From: Narthecium ossifragum
Taxonomy: Eukaryota; Streptophyta; Magnoliopsida; Dioscoreales; Nartheciaceae
Direction of reading: 5' to 3'
DNA length: 64,000 bases
Assembly: GCA_963920575.1 (NCBI GenBank)
Contig: OY986965.1
Location: 2,727,072 to 2,791,071, forward strand
The number at the start of each line of letters is the position of its first letter. Positions within the stretch are counted from its first letter, which is position 1. The notes under the pieces were generated by a model. The model ran no database searches. It saw only the letters and a list, made by a program, of their open reading frames with translations, and was not told the DNA's origin. This document shows, piece after piece, positions 11,097-25,140 of the stretch. A program made the translations under genes and the position numbers.

Positions 11097-14000
11097 TCAC
11101 TCACAAGCTATTCTGGTGGCAAAACTACTGAGACAGATAGTAAATGCCTGAAAGGCTGACATGGGATATCCGTAATCCATGGTGAATAAATCCTTCCCCA
11201 CCTTACCAAACTGCAGGAGTACCTTCTCATGATCCTGGCTAGCTGGCTCGGCTGGCCAATTTTCTGATGAAGCCACTAACTGGAAGTTCTTAACTGATGC
11301 AACAGTTACCCGTCCCCTGAAATTCAGACACCAGCACTGAAGCTGTTCATGCCATCTTGGAGATTTATTTTTAAGAACCAAAGACCCTTCCTTCTGGCTA
11401 GAAGGACTTGATACAAGACAGTCCGCTTGGAATGATTTGGATCTGAAGAATGGCATGGATGGGACAGACTCAAGGCTGCCAAGAGAGAACTCTGTTGGTG
11501 TGGGTGCCACTCCTCCTGGTTCAATTGCAGAGGAAGGGATGGAGTCCATGACACAGTTCATTCTCCGGGGGCCCCTGGTGATTTCAAATGAACAGATTAA
11601 TCAGATAATATCTGGATGTGCAGCATGTAAGGTATGGCGTAATCTATATGCATGAAGAAAACTCAAAACTCATCGAAATATGCATCTGGAATATCGAGCT
11701 CTATTATACTTCCAATTTTAAAACATATTCAAAGAGAGCAAAAAAGAAAACCGGATTTGACTTTCATTACTTTAGTTTCAACTGGCTGACTTTCCTAAAA
11801 TATGTATCCAAGGAATCTGCTGTCCCATGTTAAACTTCATATCTTTGTATTTGAATTTGCAGAGAAAACGCATATGGACAAGGACAACACCCTTATTGCA
11901 TAGCTGCCTTTACAATTTCAGCATCTAATCAATGTATTAGCAGAGACTCTATCAGAATTGTTCAAAACACTCAGCAATAATTATGCACAATATGTTAGTG
12001 CTGGTCTAACCATAGAAATTTTCTGTACATGCTATGGATAAAGATTGCAAAAACACCATTCCAAACTGATTAAGAGCGTCAAGAGAACACACAGTAATAT
12101 TATAAAAGAACCATTCTCTTTTACCTGGAACCCAACATGTTCAACTCATAAGCAATACGTGCAACCGGATAGTTTCCAGCAGGTACTCTTGGGGAGACTT
12201 GTTTGGCACCCAAAAAACGAGTCGACCTGCTTTTTGAGGCCATAGCTCCAGGATGAGGAGGCTGAGCATCATAGACTGTAAATTTGGTACCCAAGAAATT
12301 CGATCTGTCCCAAACAACAAGTGATATTTTAAAAAGAAATAAATGCTTGATCTTTTCCACCAAGAGGAAATAATCTAGCCAGATATATGAGTTCAAGCAA
12401 GGTTTAAGAAGGCAGCACCTGCTTTTAAGACGGTAAAATTACTAAACACAACAAAATAAAACTAGAATTTGTAACTAGCTTTTCTGAACATTGTACTCCA
12501 TTAAAAAGTATAGACCACGTGTTATGGATTAAGATATCCACTAGGTTAACCTACGTTTTGGACTACAAACACTGATGAATTGTGAAAATGGTTAATCGGC
12601 TGAGAACCAAGAATTAAAGCTAGCAATCTCAATCAAAGGCTTCTACAAGTCCCACCAAATGTCTCTCTCACGAAAATTGTCATTTCATCATTGCTTCTCT
12701 CCAACAGTATTAAGTTGTTTGGATGACTTTCTAGTGCATAGATTGCACCTTATATCCTCTTTGCAACTTAACAGCCTTAATAAAGAAGAAAATATTCAAT
12801 ATGCCGCCAGCAAAGAACAAAAGAGGCTATTCTGCTCATGCTGAATCTTACCTCAACTTCCCAATGCTGGTATGACTTCCTTTGCAAATGTCATTTCCAT
12901 CCAAAGAGATTATATAATCGGTGCAGGTAGTGCGTCGAAATTTGCGAGCAGCAAGAAGAAATTTCCCATCATCTGTCAATGCTGTCAATGAACAAGACCT
13001 TTAATAAGGAAAACAGCGTAAAGATAGAGAAAGGTATCGATAATGATTGATCCATGTGGATATCAGACTTATTGGACATATTCAATATGCGAAGTGAGAA
13101 GTTCTGCCACATTCTTTTCCTGGCTAGAGGCAGCAGAAAATAACCATAGCTCAAAGAATACAGCAACAAATTAATAGCTCTCAAACAATGCTAATGGTGG
13201 TTAAAAGATTGACATCATATAGCAATATGAGATGATAAACACACATATGGCAGAGACCGTTGTGATACAATTGTTGCTGCTGATCCTGTATATGCCACTA
13301 ATATTTGGTCCCTCATTAACTAGATACATGGCGCCAGGGATATAGTGGGGCTACATAATTTAAAGAGGTCTTTGTACCGGTCTTGTTCAAACATGTGGAA
13401 GGACACTTGGAGTTCCACATGAGCACCTTCAGCTTTTAGTTCAAATACGCTCTATTTAAATGCATGCTATATGGTGTCAATCTTTTTAACCACCATTAGC
13501 ATTGTTTGAGAGCTTAATCGTGCAAACACTACCTAAACTATGCAATATGAGATGATAAACATGCATATGGCAGAAACTGTTGTAATACAATCTTTTGCAC
13601 AAAAGTGTTGCAGTTGATGGTCATCCTTATGGTTTATGGACTATAGGCCCATAGAAGTGTACAAGACATAAATGTACCTTAATTTTGCATGAACTTAAAC
13701 AAATTGCTCAGATATAGCAGGAAAGAAAGAAGCAAAAATTGTTGAGTGACAGAGGCAAACCTTGGGTTAGACCTAAGTAAAGATAGTATGTCTGGGTTGT
13801 TCGGTCACGCTTAATAAAGCATTGGAGGAGAAAGTTCCTTGGACCAGGCTGCATACACAGCGAGAATATTAGAACAGATGTGAAAGAAGAATGGTGAGAA
13901 TGAACATAAAAGAGTCCACAATAGTTTCATGTCAAAAGTGGATTTCCCTGAACAGAAAACAATGTCCAACCCGACAAAAGAAACACAGATATGAAGAGTG

Positions 14001-15027
14001 GTAAGTACAAACTAGCATTTTACTTTAATTTATCGAAAGTTCAGACTACACAAGCAACACTAGGCTACAACACATATTCCTATCTGATGATTTCATATCC
14101 AAACCTAGCCATCATTCCACCAGCACATTTTTCTGGTAGCCAAATGTCCAATACTAAGCTGGAAAGTATTTCAAAATATCCAAAACGAAGAACGTAATAT
14201 TAGAATTCTTCAAAGACTTGGTGTACTGAGTTTTATAGCTTTCATTGACAGATCCAAGAAGTGGAGATGCATGCTATAAAAATGAATCATGGGCTACATT
14301 ATCTAGCAGACAGAACTACTTGAAGTAGCCACATGACTCCTATTAGTTGGAGTAGCCAACTGCTTGCAGTGGAAACAACAACTTGGAGTATCCATACAAA
14401 CTGCAAATCATTTCAACGTATCTTTTCAGTACCCACAGTGAGCAGGTGATTGATTGCTGTCATGCTTCTTCATAACATGTTCGCTTCTCAAAGAAAGTAA
14501 CATCAGAATTATGCATAGCTCCTACAACGGGAGATGCATGCAAGTGACCAAAATTATGAGCTACATTATCTAGTAAATACAACTAGCTAGACTAGCCACA
14601 AGAATCCTATATTTTTGGGCCAAAACGAAGATGATCACAAGAAACAACTCCATAAAACATTCAAGATTCACAAGAAATAGACCTGCTTCAGAGATATGGG
14701 GAACGTCAATCTCCCCGAGATCTCCGGAATCCTAACCATCTCCTTCATTATCCCTCTCCAGCTTCTACAAACGCCAGCGCAAGCCACAACATTACTCCGC
14801 AGCGGCCATGTGCCCTCTTCCTCGTCGATCCTCGCCAATACCTCCCTCAGAAGCTCCGGTGGCATGTTAGCCCAGCAGCTTAGCTTCAAACCCTCCACCG
14901 CCGCCATCCCCGTTCCTTCGGGCGCAGCCCTGTTCGATCTTGATCTCACCCCAAACCCCAATCTCGCCTCGAACCCCCTCTTCGACATGCCGCCAATCTC
15001 CCCGTGGATGATGCTCTTCAACGACAT
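11097..15027 (-). CDS. Tubby-like F-box protein (5 exons, 406 aa)
   Basis: The coding exons on the minus strand, in order, are 15027-14683, 13848-13761, 12981-12852, 12304-12125 and 11574-11097. All have GT-AG borders and the phases close exactly to 407 codons. The N-terminus ([13 protein letters not shown]) leads into an F-box around residues 50-105 ([24 protein letters not shown]), which would join an SCF ubiquitin ligase through a SKP1-like protein. A tubby domain fills the rest, with [37 protein letters not shown] and [16 protein letters not shown], and the terminus IACE usual for plant members. Tubby domains bind phosphoinositides, and plant members are linked to membrane-held signalling and to stress and ABA responses. 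The length equals typical plant TLPs (about 390-410 aa). I cannot assign a specific TLP number. The first exon is GC-rich. The 5' UTR lies upstream, probably to about 15470. Confidence 0.94.
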
Positions 15028-16529
15028 CGATTTTTAGTACAAATTCATTGTTCTTTCAAGGGAAAAGCGCTCCTGGAAGCCCTAATCAATGGCATCAATA
15101 TAAAAAAAAATCAGAACTTTACCAAAACTAAATAAATAATAATAATATTTTTATCAGCTCAATAAACAGAATTTTCGTCAAGAGAATTCTGATAAAAGCC
15201 ACTCTCATTGGTACCCTAGATCTAAAAATTCAAAATTTTAACCCATAAAACCAAAGATCAACCTGCAACCTCCTCCATGGAACGGCAGCTCTCCAAGCGA
15301 GAAAACCTCAAGATAGACCCACTAATCCGAAGCCAATTTCTTCAAAAGCACCGACTTTTCAAGAACGAATCGATAAAGCATAAGGACGAATCGAAGGATA
15401 GTGACAGATCTCTCCTAATTCGAAGGAAGGATTAGGTTTTCGAATTGGGACGTGGAGATGGAAAGCGGGTAGCGATGCGTAATCTTATCCGTTATATTTA
15501 AATGGGACAGACAGTACAATCAATCCTCCATAACTATGTACTGATAGAGTAATATATAATATCCACTAACGTCTACTTCTCTACGTATTTTGGATAGAGC
15601 TTTTGGATTTTTTTTTTTTTTTTGGTAGATTGTGAAGAAGGATAATATTCATCTAATGCGTATGAAAGGTACGTTTTACCAAACAATTATGCGATTAGCT
15701 AATATTAGGGCTTTAATGATAATCAAGGAGCAATAACGGTTAACCTGCATTAATTCATATCAACCTAAGTTCTATTAATATTATCTTATATCAAAGACAT
15801 ATATGTATTTTATGGTGGCAGTGAACAAAAAGCTATGACCAACCTTCGAACCCTGGATCACCTACGGGTGATCACAGCCGTCTAACCAGACAAATTACAG
15901 GGAGTTTGTTAAAATTTTATATTAACAATAACTAAAAACCGTGTCAGGGGCACAGATGAGTACTAGTAATTTATATTTGTTGATGTTGACCTATTTGTAC
16001 TAAATTCAAATCCATTTTTTTATTTCATAATTAAGAGCGTAATTTGTTGCTAAAATCTTACCAGCTATCTCTTTAAATTAAAAGTCAATTATGTTAGGAA
16101 CCCATCATTATAACATATAGTTATGACTTTTTTTTAGCAGAAACAAATACTCGTGACTTCGATTACAATAACCATCGTCATGCCTTCTCAAATGGATTTT
16201 GAGTACAAGATCAGTGCTGAGATTATTGTCATTTTATATTTGAAGACAGGGTTAATATCATAAACCCCCCACCGTCCAAAAAGATACATGATATCACAAA
16301 ATCTCCTAAAAATATTTAATAATATTATGAAATCCCACGAAAACATAGCATTTTTTTTCCGCATAACCCCTTTTGTCCAATTAAGAGACTTAATCATGAT
16401 AAAAGTACTTGATTAACTTATGAAATGACTAATATGCCCTTGGCCATTAGAACCAAAGCTTAGAAAGGCATAGACATATCCATTATGAGTTGTGATTTAT
16501 GTACATGAGACGAAGCATGTACACTGCAC
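15028..16529. other. Tubby-like gene leader and AT-rich intergenic sequence
   Basis: Sequence from 15028 to about 15470 (read on the minus strand) is the probable 5' UTR and promoter of the tubby-like gene. Beyond it is AT-rich intergenic DNA. AGGAGCAATAACGGTTA at about 15725 repeats a string seen at about 3057, next to CTACCGAT repeat copy 1, so the two intergenic regions share repeat sequence. I see no further gene. Confidence 0.45.
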
Positions 16530-17235
16530 GTGCCATTCAATCGATAGTGAGATACCGATTGATTGATCTAGTCCATCAGTAGTGTTCCAAGTCCATCAGT
16601 AGTGTTCCATTTCTACCGATGGACTAGATCAACCAATTGAATGTACCAATGATCAAATCGGTAGTGAGGTATCGATTGATTGATCTAGTCAATCGATATC
16701 TTACTGTCGATGGACTACATCAACCATTTGGTATCCCACTACCGATTAGAGGACATGTGCATTACACATGTCACGTGACCACGTATACAAAATTTTATCC
16801 ATCCATTATACCTAAAGGAGTTTACTAATTAAATAAAGATTCGTGCACATGGACATGTGTAATGTCATGCTACCTATCGGTAGCCAAATACCGATTCTTT
16901 CATCTATCCTATCGGTAGTGTGCTACCGATAGGATGGATGAAGATATCGGTACTTGTCTACCAATAAGTGGCATACTTGGCTACCGATTGAATGTATCGG
17001 TATCCCACTATCGATATCTTCATCTATCCTATCGGTAATGAACTATCAATAGGATAAATAAAAAAATCGGTAGTAGGCTACCAATACATTCAATTGATAG
17101 CCCACCCACAAACGATAGCTTCATCTATCCCATCGGTGATGAGAAGTGATCTACTGATGGAATGGATAAAAGAGTCGGTACTTTAACTACCGATCGTGAC
17201 AATGCACATACCGACGCACGTCGACATGTGCATAA
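16530..17235. repeat. CTACCGAT palindromic repeat, copy 2 (longest array)
   Basis: About 700 bp contain many alternating CTACCGAT and ATCGGTAG motifs, with palindromic linkers of two kinds. The first kind (16530-16770) uses TTGATTGATCTAGTCCATCGG and its complement and ends in GGACATGTGCATTACACATG. The second kind (about 16870-17200) uses TTCATCTATCCTATCGGTAG and its complement. The second kind is also present at 41.93-42.05 kb. The block has no coding capacity. Confidence 0.8.
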
Positions 17236-17950
17236 ATCAGCACTCTTAAAGGGAGTCTTGTTTTTTGTGGGCTCTACCAACAACTAGCTATTGAAGAACT
17301 AAAAAGCCAATAAATCCTCCAAGTAGACTGAACAATGATGATATAGATCAGTCCATATCTCAAATCAATCACACAGACCCAGTCTCAAGTTGCTTAACAT
17401 TCACTTTTCAATGAGAAAGCCATGTGCTCTTGCTGGTTTGTGGACCTGCCAATAATGTGGAACCCAGGCAATAAAGCTCTGCTCTGTAAAGAAAGGGGAG
17501 CGGGACTAAGAATAGAATCAAATTTTTAGCAACAATGAAAGTAGCTTAGATCAGAAGCCAAAGGATCATCTTTTTTCTGAATGGCCCCACTGCTATTGCT
17601 ATCAAGCAGTTCAGTGATGCTATAACAAAATTAAACTCCTCAGAATCCAATGATGCTAAAAATCAATCATCGCCGAATCTTAATACTTCATCCCAGAATG
17701 CATTTTGATGGCGAGACACATGAAAAGACCAGGCCCAGCAAATTAGAAGCTCATTTACATCCTTAGAGAGAACAAATAATAGCAGCAAAGCTGGAGACCA
17801 TATAATTTTTTCATATGATGTGAACCAGAGGTATTCTCGAACAAAACTGGTTAAGTGTTCGATGAGAATACAGAACAACAATGTGATTCCATCTACAAAG
17901 TCCATCGTGAAAAGCTGTCAGCAGCATGGACAAACGATAAAAAGGATTCC
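17236..17950. other. Region downstream of the zinc-finger gene
   Basis: Read on the minus strand, this follows the stop codon of the C2HC zinc-finger gene and should contain its 3' UTR. I see no other gene, and the short frames have no domain. Confidence 0.45.
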
Positions 17951-18900
17951 TCATTTTGTTTCAGGAAAGGATTCTCCACAGGGCTCCTTTCTTTTGTCAG
18001 GAAAAGTGAAGGAGGCAATCAGAAGCGCTTCATCGCTTGTGTAACCTACACTGTTAGAATTGAGCAAAAGCCCTTTCCATGAGATGCTGGACTGCCTCTG
18101 GCAATAAGAGGTATAATGCTATGACCATGAAAAGACTATACAGAAAAATTAACTCGCGACTTGCTGTTGACTTGCTGTTACATGAACGATCCATCAAGAC
18201 TGCTATAAAACTGGAACACTTCCATTTGTCTTCCGTGTTGTTCCTAGAGTGGAACCTACGAGAACAGGTATACAACCAATGTCAAAAAGTGATCTCCAGT
18301 TGCAAACAGACTCAATTCTTTCATAAAAGAATGGAAGAGGATGAAGAAAAAAAGTAATTGCTAAAGTAAAATCTCATCACAATTTATGAGCTAATATGGT
18401 GGTACTACTGGCAAAGAAAGAATGAAACGTTCCTGCCCACATATAGATTAAGTAAATGGTTTTTATCTTCGAAGGATCATCTTCAAAGCAAAATTCTATC
18501 ATAATCAATACAAAAGCATAAATAGACAATGACTGCCAATCAACAGAGAATATGTGGACCACCAAACCTCCTAGAGTTGATTCATTTTGAAGTATAATAC
18601 TCGTTGATTGATGAAAAAAAGATAACTACAATGACACATAGCACAGGAACTCCCAAGAAATCAGACACCATTCCTTCAAAGCATAGGAAAGCATCAAAGC
18701 AGGGTAAACCATGTCCATGCATAGAATTTATAACAAAATGCATTTCTCTAAAATGCTGCAAGTTTCATCTATTAACAGGTCTGAAATGCTCCAAGCTCCA
18801 AGTTTTGATCTATTGCACAATAAAAAATAAATAATCGGTATTATCCATCACGACAAAAAATAATTGCTATTATCACGTAGTCCATCTTCCGAAACAACTA

Positions 18901-18949
<49 letters not shown>

Positions 18950-21900
18950 AAATCACAACACATACAAGACACGCGCACCCACACACAAGATCACTACGCG
19001 TACAACACATGCACACGTACACAGTCATGACCCCAAGTACACAGGATGCACACACACACACATAAAAGAAACCACAGCACGAACGACAAACACACACACA
19101 AACACAGTCGCAAATGCACTAGTACAGACACACAAACATGCAGACACACCACCCCACCAACACTCTCTTACAGCACGTGCACATTTACACTCAAAAAGTA
19201 CATATGGACATTAAGATGCACATCATAACTCATAACAACAGTGACTTAGACATAAGCATGCAAAGAACATACAGTAGGATTACATGTCTAAATGCAGATG
19301 AGTGCATGCAAGGGTGGCTAGCACCTCTTTGGTTGAGAACCTCATATGTGAGGTGGTCATGGGTTCAAATGAGGACTTTGTGGTTGTAAAGGCATTCCCA
19401 CCCTAAGCCATAGTCAAAGGCTCAATATTTTTGAAAAAGGATGACATGCCTAAACATTTTACTTGTTAATGGCTGCTCAAATTTGGCTTCAAGCTTCAGC
19501 AAAAGAAAAAAGGAGCGAAAATGACATGCAGCAGAATTACATGCATAACAAATTCACTTGTGAATGGTTGCTCACATGCTTTCAGTAAAAGGTGGCTTTT
19601 ACCTGGATTTCCAGAATACAAATATGGTTTAGAGCGATAACTGTTTGTCACCATTCCTACTTGTACTTCTGCACACGGTTCACGTCTTATAATGTTCTTC
19701 CCTTGCGAATGATTTGAAATGCTAATGGCCGATTGTGATACTCCTGAAGCCCTCAAGCATGATTCTGAACTTTTTGCAACGATCTGATCCGGGTTATAAG
19801 CAGCAGGTAAGGAATAGTTTTCTATCTGTTTTCAACAGGAAGATGTAGAAGCAACTTCTTGCTCAATACGGAATATTCTGATATAAATGAAAACCAGAAA
19901 GCAGAAAGAATGGTCAATATTTCTTGAAGAACTAATCCACATGCTGAGCTATTCTCTGCTCAGAACAATTTCAAGTATCATCATCGACCAATGCTTCGAA
20001 GAATCTACTTAAGAAGAGTTCCCTGATTGCTTAGAACCTTTTTAGACTAAGTCTTTACTCAGTCAATCCAGTATAATTTCACAGTGATGAGTTTCATGAT
20101 TATATATTAACATGACCATACAAAGATAGTACGTAGCACAATGTACCCATTTAGAACAATTATGATCATTTAAAGCACATACACAAAACAATTTACAAAG
20201 AACTTTCTGAAAGCAGGAATCTCAAGTTTAATGGACTTAAGCTGCCAATAAGGAAGTCACTACACACCTTTTGAGGATTGCCATCCTTGTGCGCCCCAGA
20301 CAACAATCTGGGAGGAGATGACACCTTTGACGGCAACAAAGTCATGCCCTTCGTAGCATCTGAACTTACGGAATCACTGCCATTCTCTTTTGGACAGGCC
20401 TCATAATAAAGATGGCCAAGTGCCAATCGAAGGCGATGGTTTCCATTTGAGTGGTAGATTTTGGTAGCAAGTGGAATTGGAGCAACTGATATAGTATGAA
20501 AAATATGATAAGGCGTTCATCACATAAATGATTAAGGAAATGGAGAACATATTACACACAGAGTAAGAGTTAATTACAAAAACTTTAAAGCGACACTAAT
20601 AGGAATAATCCACAAGAAAGACAATCAGGTTTAAAGGGAGTTGGACAGCTAGAATGAGCTTGATATCTGGTTCCGTTACATTAAGTTCTGGAAGCATATT
20701 GGTAGATAAATGATATGGTAAAGCATACTGTGATGATTAATACCGAATCTGCTTAACCACTTCACTCAGCGCTTCTTATATCAGTATTCCCCCATTTGAA
20801 TTCCTAGTTGTTGACAAACATCCATGACAACCTGAATTTTGCAAGCTCTTCGATCTAGAAAACCAAAGTTGCACTTCAAACATATCATTTGAGACGACAA
20901 GTTACACATGCCGCCTGAAACCATAAGTTTCAGCTGGTACATAGAACACAGGATTTTTTGGGATTGTTGCTATTTACAACTTAGGATTACTTTTTTTATT
21001 TTTCACATATTGGAGCCAATTTTCACCTAAGATGACTAAAATACCCTCACTTATGCTGAGTCAGTAAAGGGGTTAGGTACTCACTTATGTAACTTGATAC
21101 TCACATAAGGAGGAAACCTGATATGCAATTATGGTAACTTGATACGCACCCATATGTCTTGATACATTGATGCCGAAAACAGTTGTCAAATGGTAGATAA
21201 AGTCCTTCCCAACCAAAAATCCACATGGTAGGACAGAACTAGGGTTCAAGCGCCTCTAGGAATCCACCCAAAGATAGCTAGAACGATGCTCGCCACTCAA
21301 GGATGACGCTTCATGATGTATGGACGAATCCACGACCAACAATCACTAAGAAACTCGACAAGATTGAAGAACGAGATAGAAGAAGCTCTCTAAAAGAGAA
21401 ACAACACTAGGGTTTGTATTTCTCAAAATAATAATAAAAAGTTGTGAACAATTCCTACGTGCAATTAAATAAATCAATTCGATCATTGGTACTTTCAATC
21501 GATAATGAGATACCGATTGGTTGATCAGTCCATCGGTAGTGTTCTACCGATGAACTAGATCAATTGATCGGTATCTCACTACCGATTCGACGATATGTGT
21601 AATGTACATGGCTCTGACCAGAGATTCGGAACTAATACTTAAGAAAAGTCCTAATCAACTAAGATTCTTAAACAAGTTCAAACTCAATCCAAACAAGCCC
21701 AATTAAGGAATCTAAATCAACTAACAAAACAAAATAGGCTAAAAAGGAACGAAGTAAATTAAGTTTGGACTCGATCAAAACTAAAAGTAACGTCTTCCGA
21801 TTTTGCTCTATTGGAGAGTAAACTGATCAAATGAAATCTCCCGTCCTTTATAGGACGCCTTGGACGCTCGAGCGAACCAATTAGCCCATCGCAAAGAAAG

Positions 21901-24900
21901 ACGCACGGGCCGCTCGATCACGCTTGAGCAGCGATTGATAGCTCTTAAGTGTTGATCGAGCAGGCCAAGGGTGCTCGTGCTCCTTAGTCCCGAGCGACGG
22001 CCTCCCTTGTCGGCTTTGTGGACACGTCCCGAGTCATACACACTCTTATGGTAACTTGATACACACTTATGTAACGTGATGCACACTTATTACTTGATAC
22101 GCAACAAGCATTACTCCTGTTGAGCCAACATAAGTGAATGTATTTTAGTCATCTTAGGTAAAAGTGGTCTTTATGTGAAGGTATTTTGGTTATCTTAGGT
22201 AAAAGTGGTCCTAAGATGCAAAAAATAAGAGAAGTGCCCCTAAGTTGCAAAAAAAAAGAACAAGAAGCGGCCCTAATATAGAAACTATCCGATTTTTTGT
22301 GTACAGTGCCACCTGAAACTGAGATCCACGGATCACAGTTTGTGTACCCATGTGATAGCTACTAGCATGCTGGTGTTATACGCCATCTGGAATTAGTATG
22401 GAGCCACCTGACTATCAATAAGAGCTAAGTGCTAATTCAGTATGGCGATTAAGAGTAATTTGCTATGGATATCAAAGTTAATTAGAGGGATGAGAACATA
22501 AATAAAGTAGGAAATATTGTTAAAAACAAAGCAAATAGTGGTCCATATATTCTGATTCTTATAACTGGTTAGAGAGAAGGCAGATACACTTTTACAAACT
22601 CAAGAATAGGTGGATTTATTTGACCTGACAGACTTTTACACCTATAAACTCATAAATATCAATAACACGCTCCCCTCTTGATTTCTTGGGCCCATCCACA
22701 AGTAAAATCATCCTTGGTACCAAGTGTCAAGTGAGGTGAATAAGTGCTAAGTAGGACAAATATAGGCATGAGCATCAATCCCATCAGCCCGAACCCGTCC
22801 GAAAAATTTCAGGTCTAAGCCCGGCCCAAGCCCTAACTCGGCCTAAACTCGTTGACATTGGGCTCAGGCTTGGACAGACCAGACCTTAGCCCAACCCGAC
22901 CCGGCCCGAGCCCGATACTTATGCTCAAGCACCTCTCCAAACCTCACCTCAAGCTCTTCTTCTACACATCTTTTATCTCCCTCCCCAACCCCACATCCAG
23001 GCAGTGGCGGAACCAGGGGGCGAGGGGGGGTGGCCGCCCCCCCTGGCAACACCGGAGGCCCGGAACCCCCCCCCCCCCCCCCCCCACTACGTGTCCATCC
23101 GCGTAAAAATATCACAAACCTCGTAAACATCTCGAAATAAATAAGCGGAGAGATGAAAAGAATGGAAAAGAAAGCCAAGAAGGGGGTCTGTGAGATCTAC
23201 GCCACCCCGGAGGTCCCAAATCTGTAATCCCCACTCCTCTATTTATATGAACAGAGCTATTATAAATTGTCTCTATCTCTTGTAATGGGTTTCCACTTTC
23301 CGGGTATGTTTTTTTTATCACAACTAAGAGCAGGTGGTATGTTAATGTTAGGATTTATAATAGTATGTTAATGTTAGGATTTATAATAGTATGTTAATGT
23401 TAGGATTTAAAATCTGTAATCCCTACTCCTCTATTTAATTATTTGTTAATGTTAGGATTTATAATTTATTAGTTTGATTTAGTTAATTATTTATTTGTTA
23501 GGATTTAATTAATTATTTGATAATTTATAAAATATTTATAATTTATTAGTTTGATTTCTAATTGTCGTATTTATATTTATATTTTTGTTTTGTTTTATTT
23601 AAATAATGTATAAGTTTGTGATAAAAAACCACGAAGCAGACCAAGCGGTGAATCGTCTAATACTCATGACTTGTGTCCTACTTCAGAGAATAATAGTTCG
23701 AAATGACCCCGAACTAGTTTAATTAATCCGAATAATATTGTATTGCTGACTCAGGGTTGAATGATATTGTTGGTGACCCAGGGTCGCATAAACCCATTGA
23801 AACATATGATATTGGAATTATGAATGAAATTCGTACGGATGAAAATTTTGAAACTATTGAAAATGAAGTCATTTTGCAACGTTTAAAAAAAATGCAAAAG
23901 CGTAGAATCCAACTTCCACCTCTCAATAGCAGCACATAGTTCGGTACATATATTTTAATATTTGTATTGTTTTTACTCCTTAATGTTCGATATTGTAATT
24001 CTAAGGTGTTTTTTGTATTACTTAAAAGAAAAAAAAATTGATCATTTTGTTTTAGATTCCCCCCCCCCGAGACCCCTAAATCTCATCCTGGTTCCGCCAC
24101 TGCATCAGGGGCGGTGCTACATTCATTTGAGGGGGGTCAGTTACCCCCCTCAATTTTTATAATTTACAATACATCTATTCAACAATACAGAAAACTTGCA
24201 CCCACTAACAAACAAAAATTGACACCACGGCATTACCCAAAGCCCATTAGTTAGCCGGGCCCCATGTAACAAATTAAAAGACTCTTTTCATTCATTACTG
24301 GGTTAATTCAGAGGAAACAGCTTTCCCCACAGACCCCTTCTCATCTCACGTGGGCCAACTCTCTCCTCTCCCTGTGCTTAATTTTCTTTTTCAATCCTAA
24401 AAAATTACCCATCTTTGGCTGATTGGCTCTTTCCTTTCCTTGGCCATCAGCCCACTATGACCCTCTTTGGCTCTTTCCATGACCGCTGTGAACCTGCTAC
24501 CCAAGGTACTCTCTCTCTTCCCCACCCTCCTTTTTCTATCTCTCTCTCTTTTGGTCTCTCCCGTTTTCTATTTTATTGTGTTTGATTTATTTTTGGTGCA
24601 GCTTTTGAAGCCAAATGTAAATTGAACTTTTCAATTGATTAGTGCTCAATTTTCTAAATTAGAAATTATGATTTGATTTCTTTTCGTTCTTATTTGATAG
24701 CTTGTGTCGTATCTTTTTTATGTTAGTTGACATAGTGTTAGAATTTTCTTGCAGTAGTATGATGGGCTTGATTTTATTTAATTGATTATGTTCTTCATAT
24801 TTGCTAGTGATGCAATCATGGACAAATTTTTGAAAAGAAAATCACCAATAGAGCAACACTCGTCTCAAAGTCAAGATAGTTCTACGCAAGATAGTTTGAT

Positions 24901-25094
24901 TCTAATCACAATATATTATGATTTTCTTTTCATCGTGATCTGGCTTATTTTATATGTAACTTCATTGATTTGATAGTGATAAGTATGAATTAGAATGAAA
25001 AGTTTGCAATATTTATTCACTTATGTTTCTTCTTTGACACCACGGATTGAAATTCCTGGAGCTGCCACTGCCCACATCCACGAACCCATTCCCC

Positions 25095-25140
<46 letters not shown>

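Noticed and set aside
18864..19214. 116-aa Thr/His-rich frame and 74-aa Cys/Val-rich frame on opposite strands
   Set aside because: Translations of the CT/CA microsatellite in an intron.
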